Part shown: positions 27,501 through 40,291 of the stretch, piece after piece
Layout of the letters: each line of letters begins with the position of its first letter
Numbering within the stretch: position 1 is the stretch's first letter
Origin: Oasisia sp. SBJ-2009
Lineage: Eukaryota; Annelida; Polychaeta; Sabellida; Siboglinidae
Direction: 5' to 3'
Assembly: GCA_964017155.1 (NCBI GenBank)
Contig: OZ024867.1
Location: 9,565,525-9,629,524, forward strand
DNA: 64,000 bases
Position numbers and translations under genes: made by a program
The notes under the pieces: generated by a model
Seen by the model: only the letters and a program-made list of their open reading frames with translations
Database searches by the model: none
What the model was told of the DNA's origin: nothing

Positions 27501-30500
27501 TTTTCGTTCCTGGCGACGTCAGATTTCAAGATGGCGACGCCTTTCATCTAAGCAAACTGGGGGGGGGCGCTTTCTTCCACTTTTACTTCGTTCTTTCAAT
27601 GTTTTACTTGCGCTAGCCTATTTCGCAATAAGGTACACACATAGGACTACAGTTGTATTATGGTACAACGGCCTTTGCGACATTCGGGTACTTTTTATGC
27701 ACGATGCAAGTCAATGTGCGTGGCGTATAACACCGATTAGATTCAACAATGTCAGACTCTCTCCGTTGATTTTTAGACCAAAGATATCAGGCCTGCTGCG
27801 TCCGCGCGTATTAAAACCACTACACTACCCTACCCGCGCCTCTCGTAATGAAGTTTCAAACGTTGGAGCAATTGAGGTTGGCTTGCATTCTACGCAAGTG
27901 CCTAATTCATGTCGGAAATGGAACAGAATATTCATATTCTTGTTCTCATTCACAGTACACTGTATATGGTGCATACCACTCTTCGATTAGTTGTCTCAAT
28001 GTCTCAAGCAGCTTTCCACCTATGCCTAGGCAAATAGATGTTTGGACAGTATCTATTTTAACATTCGTACTGCTGAGCTTCAAACTACTACACTCAACGA
28101 CAGAAGTTCCCTTCATTGTGTTCGCAATCTACTCTCTGCGATCTGGAACTCTAAAACGTGTTAACGGCGACGCCACGAGGGATGTATGCAGGCTGCGCAA
28201 AGATGTATCGGAAGCATTATATGCCATTCCATGCGATAAAAGACGTTCGTTCGCATACAGGCTAGATTTACTCTGTAGTGTTATACTCTTTGTAGGGTGT
28301 ACAATGTGTGTAGCTAGCTCAACATCAATGATTACATGATGCGACCATTGCATTGCCTGTTAGTTGCTTTGTGGTTTCGTTTTCATATTGAACTTGCGAC
28401 ATGTCTGCTCTTTGGTTTCAGGTCTTCCTATTTGAGTCCGAAGTGTGAGCGACACAGACCCTCTGAGAATGCGACGAGCGAGTAGTGATGAAGCCCACGC
28501 ATGTCTAGTATATAATTTCGTAGTTGTCTGGGTAGTTTGGAACAACCTTTGTTTTATCGTGTGCCTCTTCGCCTTCACTGTTATGTCTAGCTTTTGGCGT
28601 TACCTGTTTGTCGGCATAGCGCTCACGACATGGCCAAAGAGCTGGCCTGTTGGCACTGATCACTGTAGCATATGCTATTGTTTCCAAGTCAATGCATCAA
28701 CATACGCATTCGATCTCCATCACTACCTAGATACAAATCTGCGTGCCGAGAAATGTGTGACTGCAATACATATTGGTCTCAAAACATCGAATGATCTCTA
28801 CACTTGTCTCAGAAGGAACACATGCCAAATGCGTACCCTTCAGTTACACTATTGCAATGAATGAGGCACTTGTGTAGGTTGTCTTTGCATGCTGATTCCT
28901 AAGTATGCTGTATCCAGTCGAGATGAATGCGTTTTGCTGGGTGTCATGACGGTCAAAGAATCATCTACTCAACTGTATTGAGTGGGTGTATGTGTACATG
29001 CGAGAATGTGTGTGGCATTCGCCGCGCCAATGGTGCTTATGCATATCAATGTTACGACACTTTCCGCGGTGCGATCTCGGCCTCTTACACAAGTTTCGTT
29101 TCATATGCATTATTTTGCATCATATTTTGACATTACGTATCTTGATATACATCATATAGCGTGCAAAATAGCTCGATCAATCGTCTGAGTAAAACGTTTC
29201 GATTGTGAGAACTGCAACATCAAAACTAATGTCCACTCGCACTAGCTGTGATACATATATCGATGTCATGCTATCGTTGATTTGATTCTTCCAGTGATCG
29301 GCCTGCATTATCATCTACCTCAACATATTGTATAAATCAAATAACTTGATAAAAACAACGCTTCACCCACTGTCGAATGACTGTTCCGCGTCGCCAATCT
29401 TCACATCATCGGGCCTGGTCGGTCAGTAATGCTGCCAGAAGTCGTCGGCCATGTGTCGCTGTATATTCACCGGGCTCAGACACCTGAGAAAAAACAATAA
29501 AAGAGCGTTACAGTGTGCACGGTGTCTCACAAAATTGAAAGCAGCAGGCTCAATTCTTACATATGCCCACATTCCTTCACCCCACTGGCGTCAAAGACGC
29601 AAATCCCACCGCGATGCGGTCGAGATTACACTAAAGAAACTGGCATCTGTCGCCAGCATTCGGCTGCGCGGCACAGTAATGGCGGCAAACCGGAAGACGC
29701 GCCACAACAATACCGTGACGTCACGACAATACGGCAGACGCGCCATTTTCGTTCCTGGCGACGTCAGATTTCAAGATGGCGACGCCTTTCATCTAAGCAA
29801 ACTGGGGGGGGGGGCGCTTTCTTCCACTTTTACTTCGTTCTTTCAATGTTTTACTTGCGCTAGCCTATTTCGCAATAAGGTACACACATAGGACTACAGT
29901 TGTATTATGGTACAACGGCCTTTGCGACATTCGGGTACTTTTTATGCACGATGCAAGTCAATGTGCGTGGCGCATAACACCGATTAGATTCAACAATGTC
30001 AGACTCTCTCCGTTGATTTTTAGACCAAAGATATCAGGCCTGCTGCGTCCGCGCGTATTAAAACCACTACACTACCCTACCCGCGCCTCTCGTAATGAAG
30101 TTTCAAACGTTGGAGCAATTGAGGTTGGCTTGCATTCTACGCAAGTGCCTAATTCATGTCGGAAATGGAACAGAATATTCATATTCTTGTTCTCATTCAC
30201 AGTACACTGTATATGGTGCATACCACTCTTCGATTAGTTGTCTCAATGTCTCAAGCAGCTTTCCACCTATGCCTAGGCAAATAGATGTTTGGACAGTATC
30301 TATTTTAACATTCGTACTGCTGAGCTTCAAACTACTACACTCAACGACAGAAGTTCCCTTCATTGTGTTCGCAATCTACTCTCTGCGATCTGGAACTCTA
30401 AAACGTGTTAACGGCGACGCCACGAGGGATGTATGCAGGCTGCGCAAAGATGTATCGGAAGCATTATATGCCATTCCATGCGATAAAAGACGTTCGTTCG

Positions 30501-31932
30501 CATACAGGCTAGATTTACTCTGTAGTGTTATACTCTTTGTAGGGTGTACAATGTGTGTAGCTAGCTCAACATCAATGATTACATGATGCGACCATTGCAT
30601 TGCCTGTTAGTTGCTTTGTGGTTTCGTTTTCATATTGAACTTGCGACATGTCTGCTCTTTGGTTTCAGGTCTTCCTATTTGAGTCCGAAGTGTGAGCGAC
30701 ACAGACCCTCTGAGAATGCGACGAGCGAGTAGTGATGAAGCCCACGCATGTCTAGTATATAATTTCGTAGTTGTCTGGGTAGTTTGGAACAACCTTTGTT
30801 TTATCGTGTGCCTCTTCGGCTTCACTGTTATGTCTAGCTTTTGGCGTTACCTGTTTGTCGGCATAGCGCTCACGACATGGCCAAAGAGCTGGCCTGTTGG
30901 CACTGATCACTGTAGCATATGCTATTGTTTCCAAGTCAATGCATCAACATACGCATTCGATCTCCATCACTACCTAGATACAAATCTGCGTGCCGAGAAA
31001 TGTGTGACTGCAATACATATTGGTGTCAAAACATCGAATGATCTCTACACTTGTCTCAGAAGGAACACATGCCAAATGCGTACCCTTCAGTTACACTATT
31101 GCAATGAATGAGGCACTTGTGTAGGTTGTCTTTGCATGCTGATTCCTAAGTATGCTGTATCCAGTCGAGATGAATGCGTTTTGCTGGGTGTCATGACGGT
31201 CAAAGAATCATCTACTCAACTGTATTGAGTGGGTGTATGTGTACATGCGAGAATGTGTGTGGCATTCGCCGCGCCAATGGTGCTTATGCATATCAATGTT
31301 ACGACACTTTCCGCGGTGCGATCTCGGCCTCTTACACAAGTTTCGTTTCATATGCATTATTTTGCATCATATTTTGACATTACGTATCTTGATATACATC
31401 ATATAGCGTGCAAAATAGCTCGATCAATCGTCTGAGTAAAACGTTTCGATTGTGAGAACTGCAACATCAAAACTAATGTCCACTCGCACTAGCTGTGATA
31501 CATATATCGATGTCATGCTATCGTTGATTTGATTCTTCCAGTGATCGGCCTGCATTATCATCTACCTCAACATATTGTATAAATCAAATAACTTGATAAA
31601 AACAACGCTTCACCCACTGTCGAATGACTGTTCCGCGTCGCCAATCTTCACATCATCGGGCCTGGTCGGTCAGTAATGCTGCCAGAAGTCGTCGGCCATG
31701 TGTCGCTGTATCTTCACCGGGCTCAGACACCTGAGAAAAAACAATAAAAGAGCGTTACAGTGTGCACGATGTCTCACAAAATTGAAAGCAGCAGGCTCAA
31801 TTCTTACATATGCCCACATTCCTTCACCCCACTGGCGTCAAAGACGCAAATCCCACCGCGATGCGGTCGAGATTACACTAAAGAAACTGGCATCTGTCGC
31901 CAGCATTCGGCTGCGCGGCACAGTAATGGCGG

Positions 31933-31969
31933 TGTGGTGGTCCCAGTTTCGACTCAGTCCAGGATTCGA
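31933..31969 (+). repeat. left terminal inverted repeat of the 7.45-kb element
   Basis: It begins TGTGGTGGTCCCAGTTTCGA and includes CAGTCCAGGATTCGAC. It matches the reverse complement of 39345-39381 with a few substitutions and a one-base gap. The GCGG duplication lies immediately outside. Confidence 0.88.
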
Positions 31970-32470
31970 CTAAACGCATATCACGCATGCGCGCGCATGC
32001 GCAGTGACCGCTTTTAGCTGTTTTTGACGCGCTGTGACGTAGTGGCAACGGCATACGTCATGCCCGGGCCGAGATTCGACTAAACGACATTGCGCATGGG
32101 CAATGTACGTCATAGATTCGGCTAAACGGACATTGCGCATGCGCAATGTACGTCAGAGCCCGTTATGACGCAAGCTTGTTGCAACGACCCTTCCCAAAGG
32201 GCAGAGGCTATTCACACAGATGCTCAGCGCATACTATACAAAACATAACAATCTTTCACAGTATATCAGTGTGGTATATCTGTAATTCCATGATTGTTGT
32301 TCATAAAAAAATATTTAAAACATTCTTTGGAGTGATGTACTTATACGAATATTAAACAGTAAACATGCAGATGTTGCAATATATGCTTGCTCTCTAAAAC
32401 CGTGTAATGGGCCGAGATTCGACTAAACGGACATAGCGCATGCGCAATGTACGTCAGAGCCCGTCATGAT
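31962..32470 (+). promoter_or_regulatory. subterminal repeats with NRF-1-type palindromes
   Basis: Four diverged copies of a block starting GATTCGACTAAACG lie at about 31963, 32074, 32114 and 32414. Three are followed by the palindrome ATTGCGCATGCGCAAT or a variant and then ATGTACGTCA. TGCGCATGCGCA is the established NRF-1 binding consensus. The copies at 32131-32148 and 32432-32449 are near perfect, those at 31993-32003 and 32089-32104 variant. They stand upstream of the ATG at 32569, so they may be both transposase-binding repeats and the element's promoter. The role is inferred. Confidence 0.55.
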
Positions 32471-33125
32471 CCGAGTTTGCGTTGGTGACAACCCAGCCAG
32501 CAGTCACTCCGTTTAATTATATCTATATTGTAATTGTTCCACGAGAAGTGTGTATATTTTCTTTAACAATGGAGGACGAATATACTGAGTATATGACTTG
32601 CTTAAAAGAATTTCTACTTCACGGAACGCATCGCCGTGGAATCGGCAGACGTCTAAGAGACGCGGTCGGCAAGGCGTCGAGGGCTCAAAACTATGAGGTA
32701 GACGGTAAGTAAAATACATGTTTCAGTCATATTAGCCTAATTTTGCCAGCATAGCCTAAGTAGTAATTCAGTAGATAATGGAGTACAACTAAATTAGTTT
32801 TTATGTTGTCCCATTAAATGTAATTGAACTTGGAATTAAAAATTACGTGCAATGACACTTCCAAGTTCCCGAAGCGGCGAAGGGCAGAAGCTATTTACAT
32901 AGATGCTGAGCACATACTGGTAGAACTAATATTCGCTATACCTTGGCTAAACCACTTTATTGCTACTACAAAAAAACAGAACCATCTTTCACAGTGTATC
33001 AGTGTGCTAAATCTTAAATTCCATGATTGTTGTTAAACAAAATCGTTGCAGTGATGTACTTACAGTAATATAAACCAGTATAAATGCAGATGTTGCAAAA
33101 TATGCTTGCTCTCTAAAATCGTGTA
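32180..33125 (+). repeat. direct repeat flanking exon 1 (about 220 bp per copy)
   Basis: 32190-32407 and 32880-33125 are diverged copies. Both contain AAGGGCAGA, ATGCTGAGCAC-type sequence, TTTCACAGT-TATCAGTGTG, TTCCATGATTGTTGTT, GTGATGTACTTA and ATGCAGATGTTGCAA, and end TTGCTCTCTAAAA. The preceding NRF-1 blocks (32114 and 32414) are also duplicated. The left copy therefore looks like the right copy with about 400 bp, including exon 1, deleted. Confidence 0.75.
32569..32704 (+). CDS. first coding exon of the TIR element, integrase-like transposase N-terminus
   Basis: An ATG opens a 45-codon frame that ends at a strong splice donor, ACG|GTAAGT, at 32705. The peptide starts MEDEYTEYMTCLKEFLLHGT, contains RRGIGRRLRDAVGKASRAQN and ends in YEVDG. 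The pattern of a short acidic start, a LxxFL..G segment, a basic R-rich stretch and a final Y-x-V-x-(D)G resembles the region before the HHCC zinc finger in Ginger and other integrase-type transposases. I cannot find a following exon with the HHCC or DDE signature within the element, so the gene is a remnant or the exons are too short to see. The start follows AACAATGG, an acceptable context. Family assignment is by pattern only. Confidence 0.45.
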
Positions 33126-34150
33126 GCTTGTCTACACTGTGTGACCAGGAAACATGTAATGTATTTATATACCTACCTTGGTGACAGTTTTATTGTCGAA
33201 ACATATAGTTTCCAGTTTACCACTTTATTTGCATAACTTAGTCATACTCATATGAATGAATCACTCAGTGAATGAATGTGACAGCTGACAGGGACTATTA
33301 CATTTTGTTCATCACAAGGTTGCAGTACACAGTGGTTATGTGAGATGCTGTTATATATGTCTCTGTTGCTTTGAAAGTTTGATGCGACTTGAGCAAGACA
33401 CCTTAAGGCTTATACTGGTGAGTGTCACAAATTAGTACCCCAAAATTGTGTTCTTGCTATCATCGTACTATGATATGTCGTACAAAGGAATTGGGTATCA
33501 CTGGATAGTGTCAACATTCTCACAAATAGTGTTAGTTAATATTTAGTATTATGACAAGTTTTATTGTCACTCTCAGCTCACGGATATAGGTATGACTTTA
33601 TCTGTAACCATTAATTAATTGTAGTTTGTTAAGTATTCACGATGTACCATGTCAGCATAATATTACATTGACATTGTATAAGTTGGTAACTTAGGGTTAA
33701 CAAACTGTGACAAAGTATGAACTGGATGTATTCACTATCTAGTGCATGCCCCACTGGGGCCAGACAAACTAATATTAATGATCACCTGACCTGCTGGGTT
33801 TCACTAGGGTTAATAGAAAACACATATGTCCAATATAGGGTAGTAATAGAGATGCACAGCCATGTTAATGACATAGATATACAGTGCCAAGAGGGGAGGC
33901 ACCAATTAAAACAAGTCCAATCAAGATTAAATACTACAATCCACTTTATATCCTCAAATTACGGCCCACTGAGCTAGTCACATCTACATAGATGTCCAGC
34001 CAGTTATAACACAAGACTTTTTAGTGTGATTACACACAGACAGACACCCAGCATGCTCAGCTCCTGCTGACCAACTCCCTCAACTTTATTTTCACAATCT
34101 TCTATATCTAAGCTAGCCTGACTACACATTCAAATTAACCAATAATTCCC
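33126..34150. other. AT-rich element interior, no gene seen
   Basis: There is no conserved coding pattern, no long frame with recognisable motifs and no RNA gene. It is probably intron or non-coding sequence of the surrounding transposon. Confidence 0.5.
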
Positions 34151-34300
34151 GCCAAGCATACACAAAGACAAAGACATCAACTAGGCTATTGGTAATGATT
34201 AATATGTGGTTTGGGGGTCTTCATATTTCCACCAAACATACTTAAAGACAAAGACACTGACTAGGCTACTGCTAATTATTGACATGTGGTTTCTGGTTTC
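34151..34300 (+). repeat. two-copy tandem repeat, about 79-bp period
   Basis: Two diverged copies both carry AAAGACAAAGACA, GACTAGGCTA or ACTAGGCTA, and ATGTGGTTT (about 34151-34220 and 34229-34300). Confidence 0.6.
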
Positions 34301-35242
34301 TCTACCACTACCTAACTCATCACTGGTCTAAACACCTACTCACTAATTAATTCCTAACCTAATAATTTATAATAAGCCCTACCTACCATACCAATACAGC
34401 ATAGCTAAAATATGTTTACAATTGCTAGCTGTCTTATTTTTGCTGCTGTAGTTCGTATTATCCCTAACATTGCTAGTTTATGTAGAAGGCGCAAACAAAG
34501 AGTGTAGTCAGTACATTGTATAACAGACAATTGCATTTCATCATATTGCTTGATGTTGACTTTACATAATATCATTTGCAGATTAGTACGCTTAGGAGGC
34601 TTAATGATGTGGGTTCTTGTATTAAATTTTTTTATGTCTGTTTCTCTAGGCAAGGTTGGACAAGGCAAAGCATCAACAGGTTGAACACCGCAAAGGCAGG
34701 CTGACCTTGAGCAGATGGACAACAATAGCTTGTTCTCGGTTAACCACGAATACTAGTAGTACTAACAAGTACTTGCCCCCCCCCCCACCAACCCAGTTCA
34801 AAACCAGACACTGCATTAGTAAATACTTTATTAAATATAATGTCATGAACAGATTAATAATTTTGTCTTCTTTGCATGGATGTATGTTTCACCTATTAAA
34901 AACAGAAAACTGTTATTGGTAATTGTGTTGTGAAATCGTGAAAAAATTAGTGTGTTTATTGGCTTTAATAATAAAGGAATGAAAATGCTATGTTGTGAAT
35001 GTTCTTATTTTAACAACTTGTTGTTTCATTGTCTGTTGGACTTCCTTATGAGAACATATGTAGTTGTTAACTTGTTTCTTCATTAGATAGATCTTCTACC
35101 TGTTGTAAGTCACCAGTACTGTTCACCAGCCTGGACATTGGGGATCCAAGAGAGAAGCTGACATGCATTCACCAAATATTGTAGTTTTATAAAGATAATT
35201 AACTTGTCATGTGGATTTATCAATTGATTTTATAAATTTGCT
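34301..35242. other. no gene seen; poly-C tract and possible 3' end
   Basis: There is a run of 13 C at about 34775-34787. A possible acceptor TTTCTCTAG at about 34650 is followed by a short open stretch, and AATAAAGG lies at about 34970. These could be a last exon and poly(A) signal of the transposon gene, but the peptide resembles nothing I know. Confidence 0.25.
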
Positions 35243-35365
35243 TTGTAATTAAGGGTAAATACTAATGTTTCGGTTTCAGTAGTTGGTTCAATTCCAACTG
35301 GTTTGTGCACAAATACCCCTGGTATGGGCTTATTGACCGAAACATTGCATTTACCCTTGTAATTA
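35243..35365. repeat. short hairpin element with nested stem
   Basis: TTGTAATTAAGGGTAAATAC at 35243 and the inverted TTTACCCTTGTAATTA near 35350 form arms of about 30 bp, together with AATGTTTCGGT and ACCGAAACATT. A second stem, AGTTGG-TTCAATT-CCAACT, sits in the loop (35281-35299). It may be a small MITE or an RNA hairpin. Confidence 0.65.
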
Positions 35366-35409
35366 TGCTGAGTATATACATGAGTATAAATAAAATGAAA
35401 TACAAATTT

Positions 35410-36043
35410 AGGTCAAGTATCATTGAAGATATAGGTCACTGAACTTTGACCCAAATCGCATACTGACCACTACAGTAATGCCGTAACTCTGCTATCAATC
35501 AAGCTAGAGGAAAGCTAATACACATGTGCATATAATTTTCATAAAATTAAAACAATAGTATAAATAAAAATGTAATTTTAGAAATTTGACTTTTGACCTC
35601 AGATACCCAAAAATGTATCCTCTGATTTTTTTATATTTTGTACACAATATCCGATACTATTGCAGAAGAGTCCCTGAAAATATTAGAGTGGTGCAGTGGG
35701 CAAATAATAAGTTTCAGAGATACATTAAATTAAGTACACCCATGGATGATAAATTGCACCAGGATAGCACTGTATAACTGTATAAAAAAAATATTTGCAA
35801 AATCAGAGGATACATGTTCTGAGTATCTGAGGTCAAAGGTCAAATTTCAAAAATTACAACATTCTTATTTACACTAATGTTTTATTTTTATAATAATTAT
35901 GTGTGCATGTTTATAGGCTTTCCAATGATATATTGATTGTTTCTCTGGCTTTATTAATAGCCGAGTTACAGGCATTAATGTAGCAGTCATTATGCGATTT
36001 GGGTCAATGTTCAGTGACCTATATCTTCAATGATACTTGACCT
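35410..36043. mobile_element. foldback (MITE-like) element with arms of about 230 bp
   Basis: The left arm 35410-35630 and right arm 35798-36043 are inverted copies separated by about 167 bp. Landmarks include GGTCAAGTATCATTGAAGAT at the left tip mirrored at the right tip, TTTGACCCAAATCGCAT and its mirror ATGCGATTTGGGTCAA, and ATGTATCCTCTGATTTT at the inner edges. Arms differ by substitutions and small indels, so the element is not recent. No coding potential. No target duplication is obvious. Confidence 0.85.
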
Positions 36044-36972
36044 CGATTTTTATTTAATTTTTAATTTTCATATTCTCGCATAAGCCAACAACTGTACTAA
36101 ATTTCCTCAAAATTGGAGACGGGTGATGATTTCAGTGATTGATTTGACATGGAATGTTAAATTCCCGCCTTCATAACCACCATAGCTCCCTGGCGTATAC
36201 ATATATCTGTTGACAAATTATATGCGTCTTATCGATTTTGATATTGACCAACTATTTTGCATGGATGTGCCTCTCAGCATGATTTCTAAGGATTTAGGCA
36301 CAATAGAAGTTATATACTATTTACTATTATTAATATAAGCATTTAATGGGATACACAAGAGGGTTTTCGTCCTGTATGGTGGAATATGTTATACTACCAG
36401 GTTACAAATACCTCTTGTGCATGGTACACCATGGCAGCATCTATATATGTTATATCATTAAGCATGCATGGGCATTGATCGGTGTGGGATGAGGGTGACG
36501 TGTCCCCCCATTTTTTAGCTTGAGTGGGACTGCATAGGAAATGTCCCCTTCACCTCTTCAATCCAGAAAAAATGTCCCCCTCTCACCTATCTCATAAGCC
36601 CCTACATAAGTCTAGTAGCTAAAAATAATAAACTGATGATATGAAATTCCCACTACCCAGAGGAAAACCGACTAGATAAATTGCTTGGTTGAACAGATAA
36701 CCCAACTTGATATTACTTCAGCATATTAATAGGCAGCCTGCTGGATACTTGAATTTCGAGTCTGTTATCTGTGCTTTAATTAAGGATTTGACCAAACAAT
36801 CATAACGTTGTGTTGATCATAAACTTTTTTTACAGTCACAATACTCAAATACACGTAACCTACATTACAATTTTAAATAGCGTACTTTTACACCTTTGTT
36901 TAATTTATAATTAGTAATAGACCAATAAGAAATGATTATATATACTAAAAACAATGTTATAATTATGCATGT
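36044..36972. other. AT-rich sequence, no gene seen
   Basis: No recognisable coding, RNA or repeat signal beyond low complexity. A short segment near 36500-36600 repeats TGTCCCC three times. Confidence 0.5.
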
Positions 36973-36981
36973 CAGATTATA

Positions 36982-37025
<44 letters not shown>

Positions 37026-37066
37026 AAATAATCTGTATGTAAGTATTTATAAATACATACATATAA

Positions 37067-37124
<58 letters not shown>
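36973..37124. repeat. (AT)n microsatellites
   Basis: Two pure or nearly pure TA runs, about 36983-37023 and 37069-37124, are separated by 46 bp of non-repeat sequence. Confidence 0.95.
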
Positions 37125-37446
37125 CGGTCGGTCGGTCGGTCGGTCGGTCGGTCGGTCGGTCGGTCGGTCGGTCGGTCGGTCGGTCGGTCGGTCGGTCGGT
37201 CGGTCGGTCGGTCGGTCGGTCGGTCGGTCGGTCGGTCGGTCGGTCGGTCGGTCGGTCGGTCGGTCGGTCGGTCGGTCGGTCGGTCGGTCGGTCGGTCGGT
37301 CGGTCGGTCGGTCGGTCGGTCGGTCGGTCGGTCGGTCGGTCGGTCGGTCGGTCGGTCGGTCGGTCGGTCGGTCGGTCGGTCGGTCGGTCGGTCGGTCGGT
37401 CGGTCGGTCGGTCGGTCGGTCGGTCGGTCGGTCGGTCGGTCGGTCG
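37125..37446 (+). repeat. (CGGT)n microsatellite, about 80 uninterrupted units
   Basis: 322 bp of perfect tetranucleotide CGGT. Four is not a multiple of three and the unit has no stop codon, so all frames are open, giving Val-Gly-Arg-Ser on plus and Pro-Thr-Asp-Arg on minus. These frames are artefacts. The tract adjoins the TA runs and contains two CpG per 8 bp, unlike its AT-rich surroundings. Confidence 0.98.
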
Positions 37447-38482
<1,036 letters not shown>

Positions 38483-38544
38483 ATGTATTTATTATACATA
38501 TGTAATAAAATTATATATTATGTATATCATGAATGCGTAGTTTT

Positions 38545-39020
38545 ATATAGAATATTCATTAGAAAACGACCCCATGAATTCTATAGAAAATCTATAATTT
38601 CCTATAGAATTATATAGAAAACTATAGTTTCTATAACTTCTTTAGACAAATCGATAAATTCTGTAGAAAACTATAGGCCTGGTAAAATATATTGGAAAGT
38701 CTGTAGAATTTTATAGAAAACTATAGGCCCTGTAAAATCTATAGAAAAATCTGTAGTTTTCTATAAAAATCTATACTTTTTGTGTGTAAAACTACAGGCC
38801 CCATAAAATCTATTGAAAAATCTATAGCAAAATCTATAGTTTTCTATAAAATATTCTTTATAGACCAATAGACCCCATGAATTTTATAGAAAATCTATAG
38901 TTTATTATAGAAAACGATAGACCTAAAAAATCTATAGTAAATTCTATAGAATTTATAAAAACATAGAAAAATCTAAAACATTATAGAGAAAACCAAAGCC
39001 CTGTAAAATCTCTAGAAAAG
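38545..39020. repeat. degenerate CTATAGAAAA repeat region
   Basis: About 475 bp consist of variants of the near-palindromes CTATAGAAAA and TTTTCTATAG. Higher-order phrases such as AAAACTATAGGCC, TGTAAAATCTATAGAAAA and GACCCCATGAATT recur. It reads as an old, scrambled minisatellite that could fold on itself. No coding. Confidence 0.8.
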
Positions 39021-39289
39021 TCTGCAGTGGAGGGGTAGCAAATAGCCATCTCCCAATAAAACGAAGCAGGACACCGCGGCTGTGCATATAGACAGCGCCA
39101 CGCGCCTTCTAATGATGTAGCCTCGACACTAATTATAACCTCGACTGACGAAAACAACGCTCTAAATAACACAACACGTTCGAGTGAGTGAAAATGATCA
39201 CATAAGTTTATCTATTTTTAGATGTGCGTGATGACAATATTATTTCAATATTTGACGTATTACTAACGGAAACTACGTTAGTAACAAAG

Positions 39290-39381
39290 GCGAATCCTGG
39301 ACTGGGTCGAAACTGGGACCGCTACCGTCGCGGTCCCAGTTTCGGTCGAATCCTGGACTGGTCGAAACGTGGACCACCACA
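39290..39381 (-). repeat. right terminal inverted repeat with an internal palindrome
   Basis: The outer 36 bp mirror the left end. Just inside, the end sequence is repeated in inverted form. GTCGAAACTGGGACCGC and GCGGTCCCAGTTTCG flank a 7-bp spacer, and CGAATCCTGGACTGG occurs twice (39291 and 39347). The right end is therefore a duplicated, hairpin-forming version of the left end. Confidence 0.85.
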
Positions 39382-40291
39382 GCGGCAAACCGGAAGACGC
39401 GCCACAACAATACCGTGACGTCACGACAATACGGCAGACGCGCCATTTTCGTTCCTGGCGACGTCAGATTTCAAGATGGCGACGCCTTTCATCTAAGCAA
39501 ACTGGGGGGGGGGGGGCGCTTTCTTCCACTTTTACTTCGTTCTTTCAATGTTTTACTTGCGCTAGCCTATTTCGCAATAAGGTACACACATAGGACTACA
39601 GTTGTATTATGGTACAACGGCCTTTGCGACATTCGGGTACTTTTTATGCACGATGCAAGTCAATGTGCGTGGCGTATAACACCGATTAGATTCAACAATG
39701 TCAGACTCTCTCCGTTGATTTTTAGACCAAAGATATCAGGCCTGCTGCGTCCGCGCGTATTAAAACCACTACACTACCCTACCCGCGCCTCTCGTAATGA
39801 AGTTTCAAACGTTGGAGCAATTGAGGTTGGCTTGCATTCTACGCAAGTGCCTAATTCATGTCGGAAATGGAACAGAATATTCATATTCTTGTTCTCATTC
39901 ACAGTACACTGTATATGGTGCATACCACTCTTCGATTAGTTGTCTCAATGTCTCAAGCAGCTTTCCACCTATGCCTAGGCAAATAGATGTTTGGACAGTA
40001 TCTAATTTAACATTCGTACTGCTGAGCTTCAAACTACTACACTCAACGACAGAAGTTCCCTTCATTGTGTTCGCAATCTACTCTCTGCGATCTGGAACTC
40101 TAAAACGTGATAACGGCGACGCCACGAGGGATGTATGCAGGCTGCGCAAAGATGTATCGGAATTAAGCATTATATGCCATTCCATGCGATAAAAGACGTT
40201 CGTTCGCATACAGGCTAGATTTACTCTGTAGTGTAATACTCTTTGTAGGGTGTACAATGTGTGTAGCTAACTCAACATCAATGATTACATG
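39382..40291 (+). repeat. remainder of the interrupted satellite unit; right end of array
   Basis: The sequence resumes at GCGGCAAACCGGAAG exactly where the unit was cut and follows the consensus to GATTACATGAT, then diverges. It carries the right-half variants (TGACGTCA, TTTCATCTAAGC). It also has AACGTGATAACGG, otherwise seen only in the unit anchored at 15965, and a private 4-bp insertion GGAATTAAGC in place of GGAAGC. Confidence 0.95.

Larger units (their letters stand above)
1..31932. repeat. 2.25-kb tandem satellite array, about 14.2 units
   Basis: The same sequence recurs head to tail with a period of 2,245-2,251 bp. Using one landmark (the ATGTGTCGCTGTAT motif) the units are anchored at 233, 2481, 4729, 6975, 9222, 11469, 13717, 15965, 18216, 20463, 22711, 24959, 27206, 29451 and 31698. 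Units are nearly identical, differing by scattered substitutions and by the length of a G tract. The array runs off the left edge and is cut at 31932 by a transposon, resuming at 39382. Open frames of 97, 139 and 163 codons recur in each unit. Differences between units inside them are mostly amino-acid changing, so I do not call them genes. No tRNA, 5S, snRNA or histone sequence was recognised in the unit. Function is unknown; it may be centromeric or heterochromatic, but that is inference. Confidence 0.97.

Noticed and set aside
1..31932. CRISPR-like or rDNA-like array
   Set aside because: The repeat unit is 2.25 kb with no spacers, and I found no rRNA, 5S or tRNA sequence in it.
40160..40172. 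TTAA insertion as a piggyBac or Kolobok footprint
   Set aside because: The original unit has no TTAA at this point, and those elements usually excise precisely; a simple 4-bp indel is enough.
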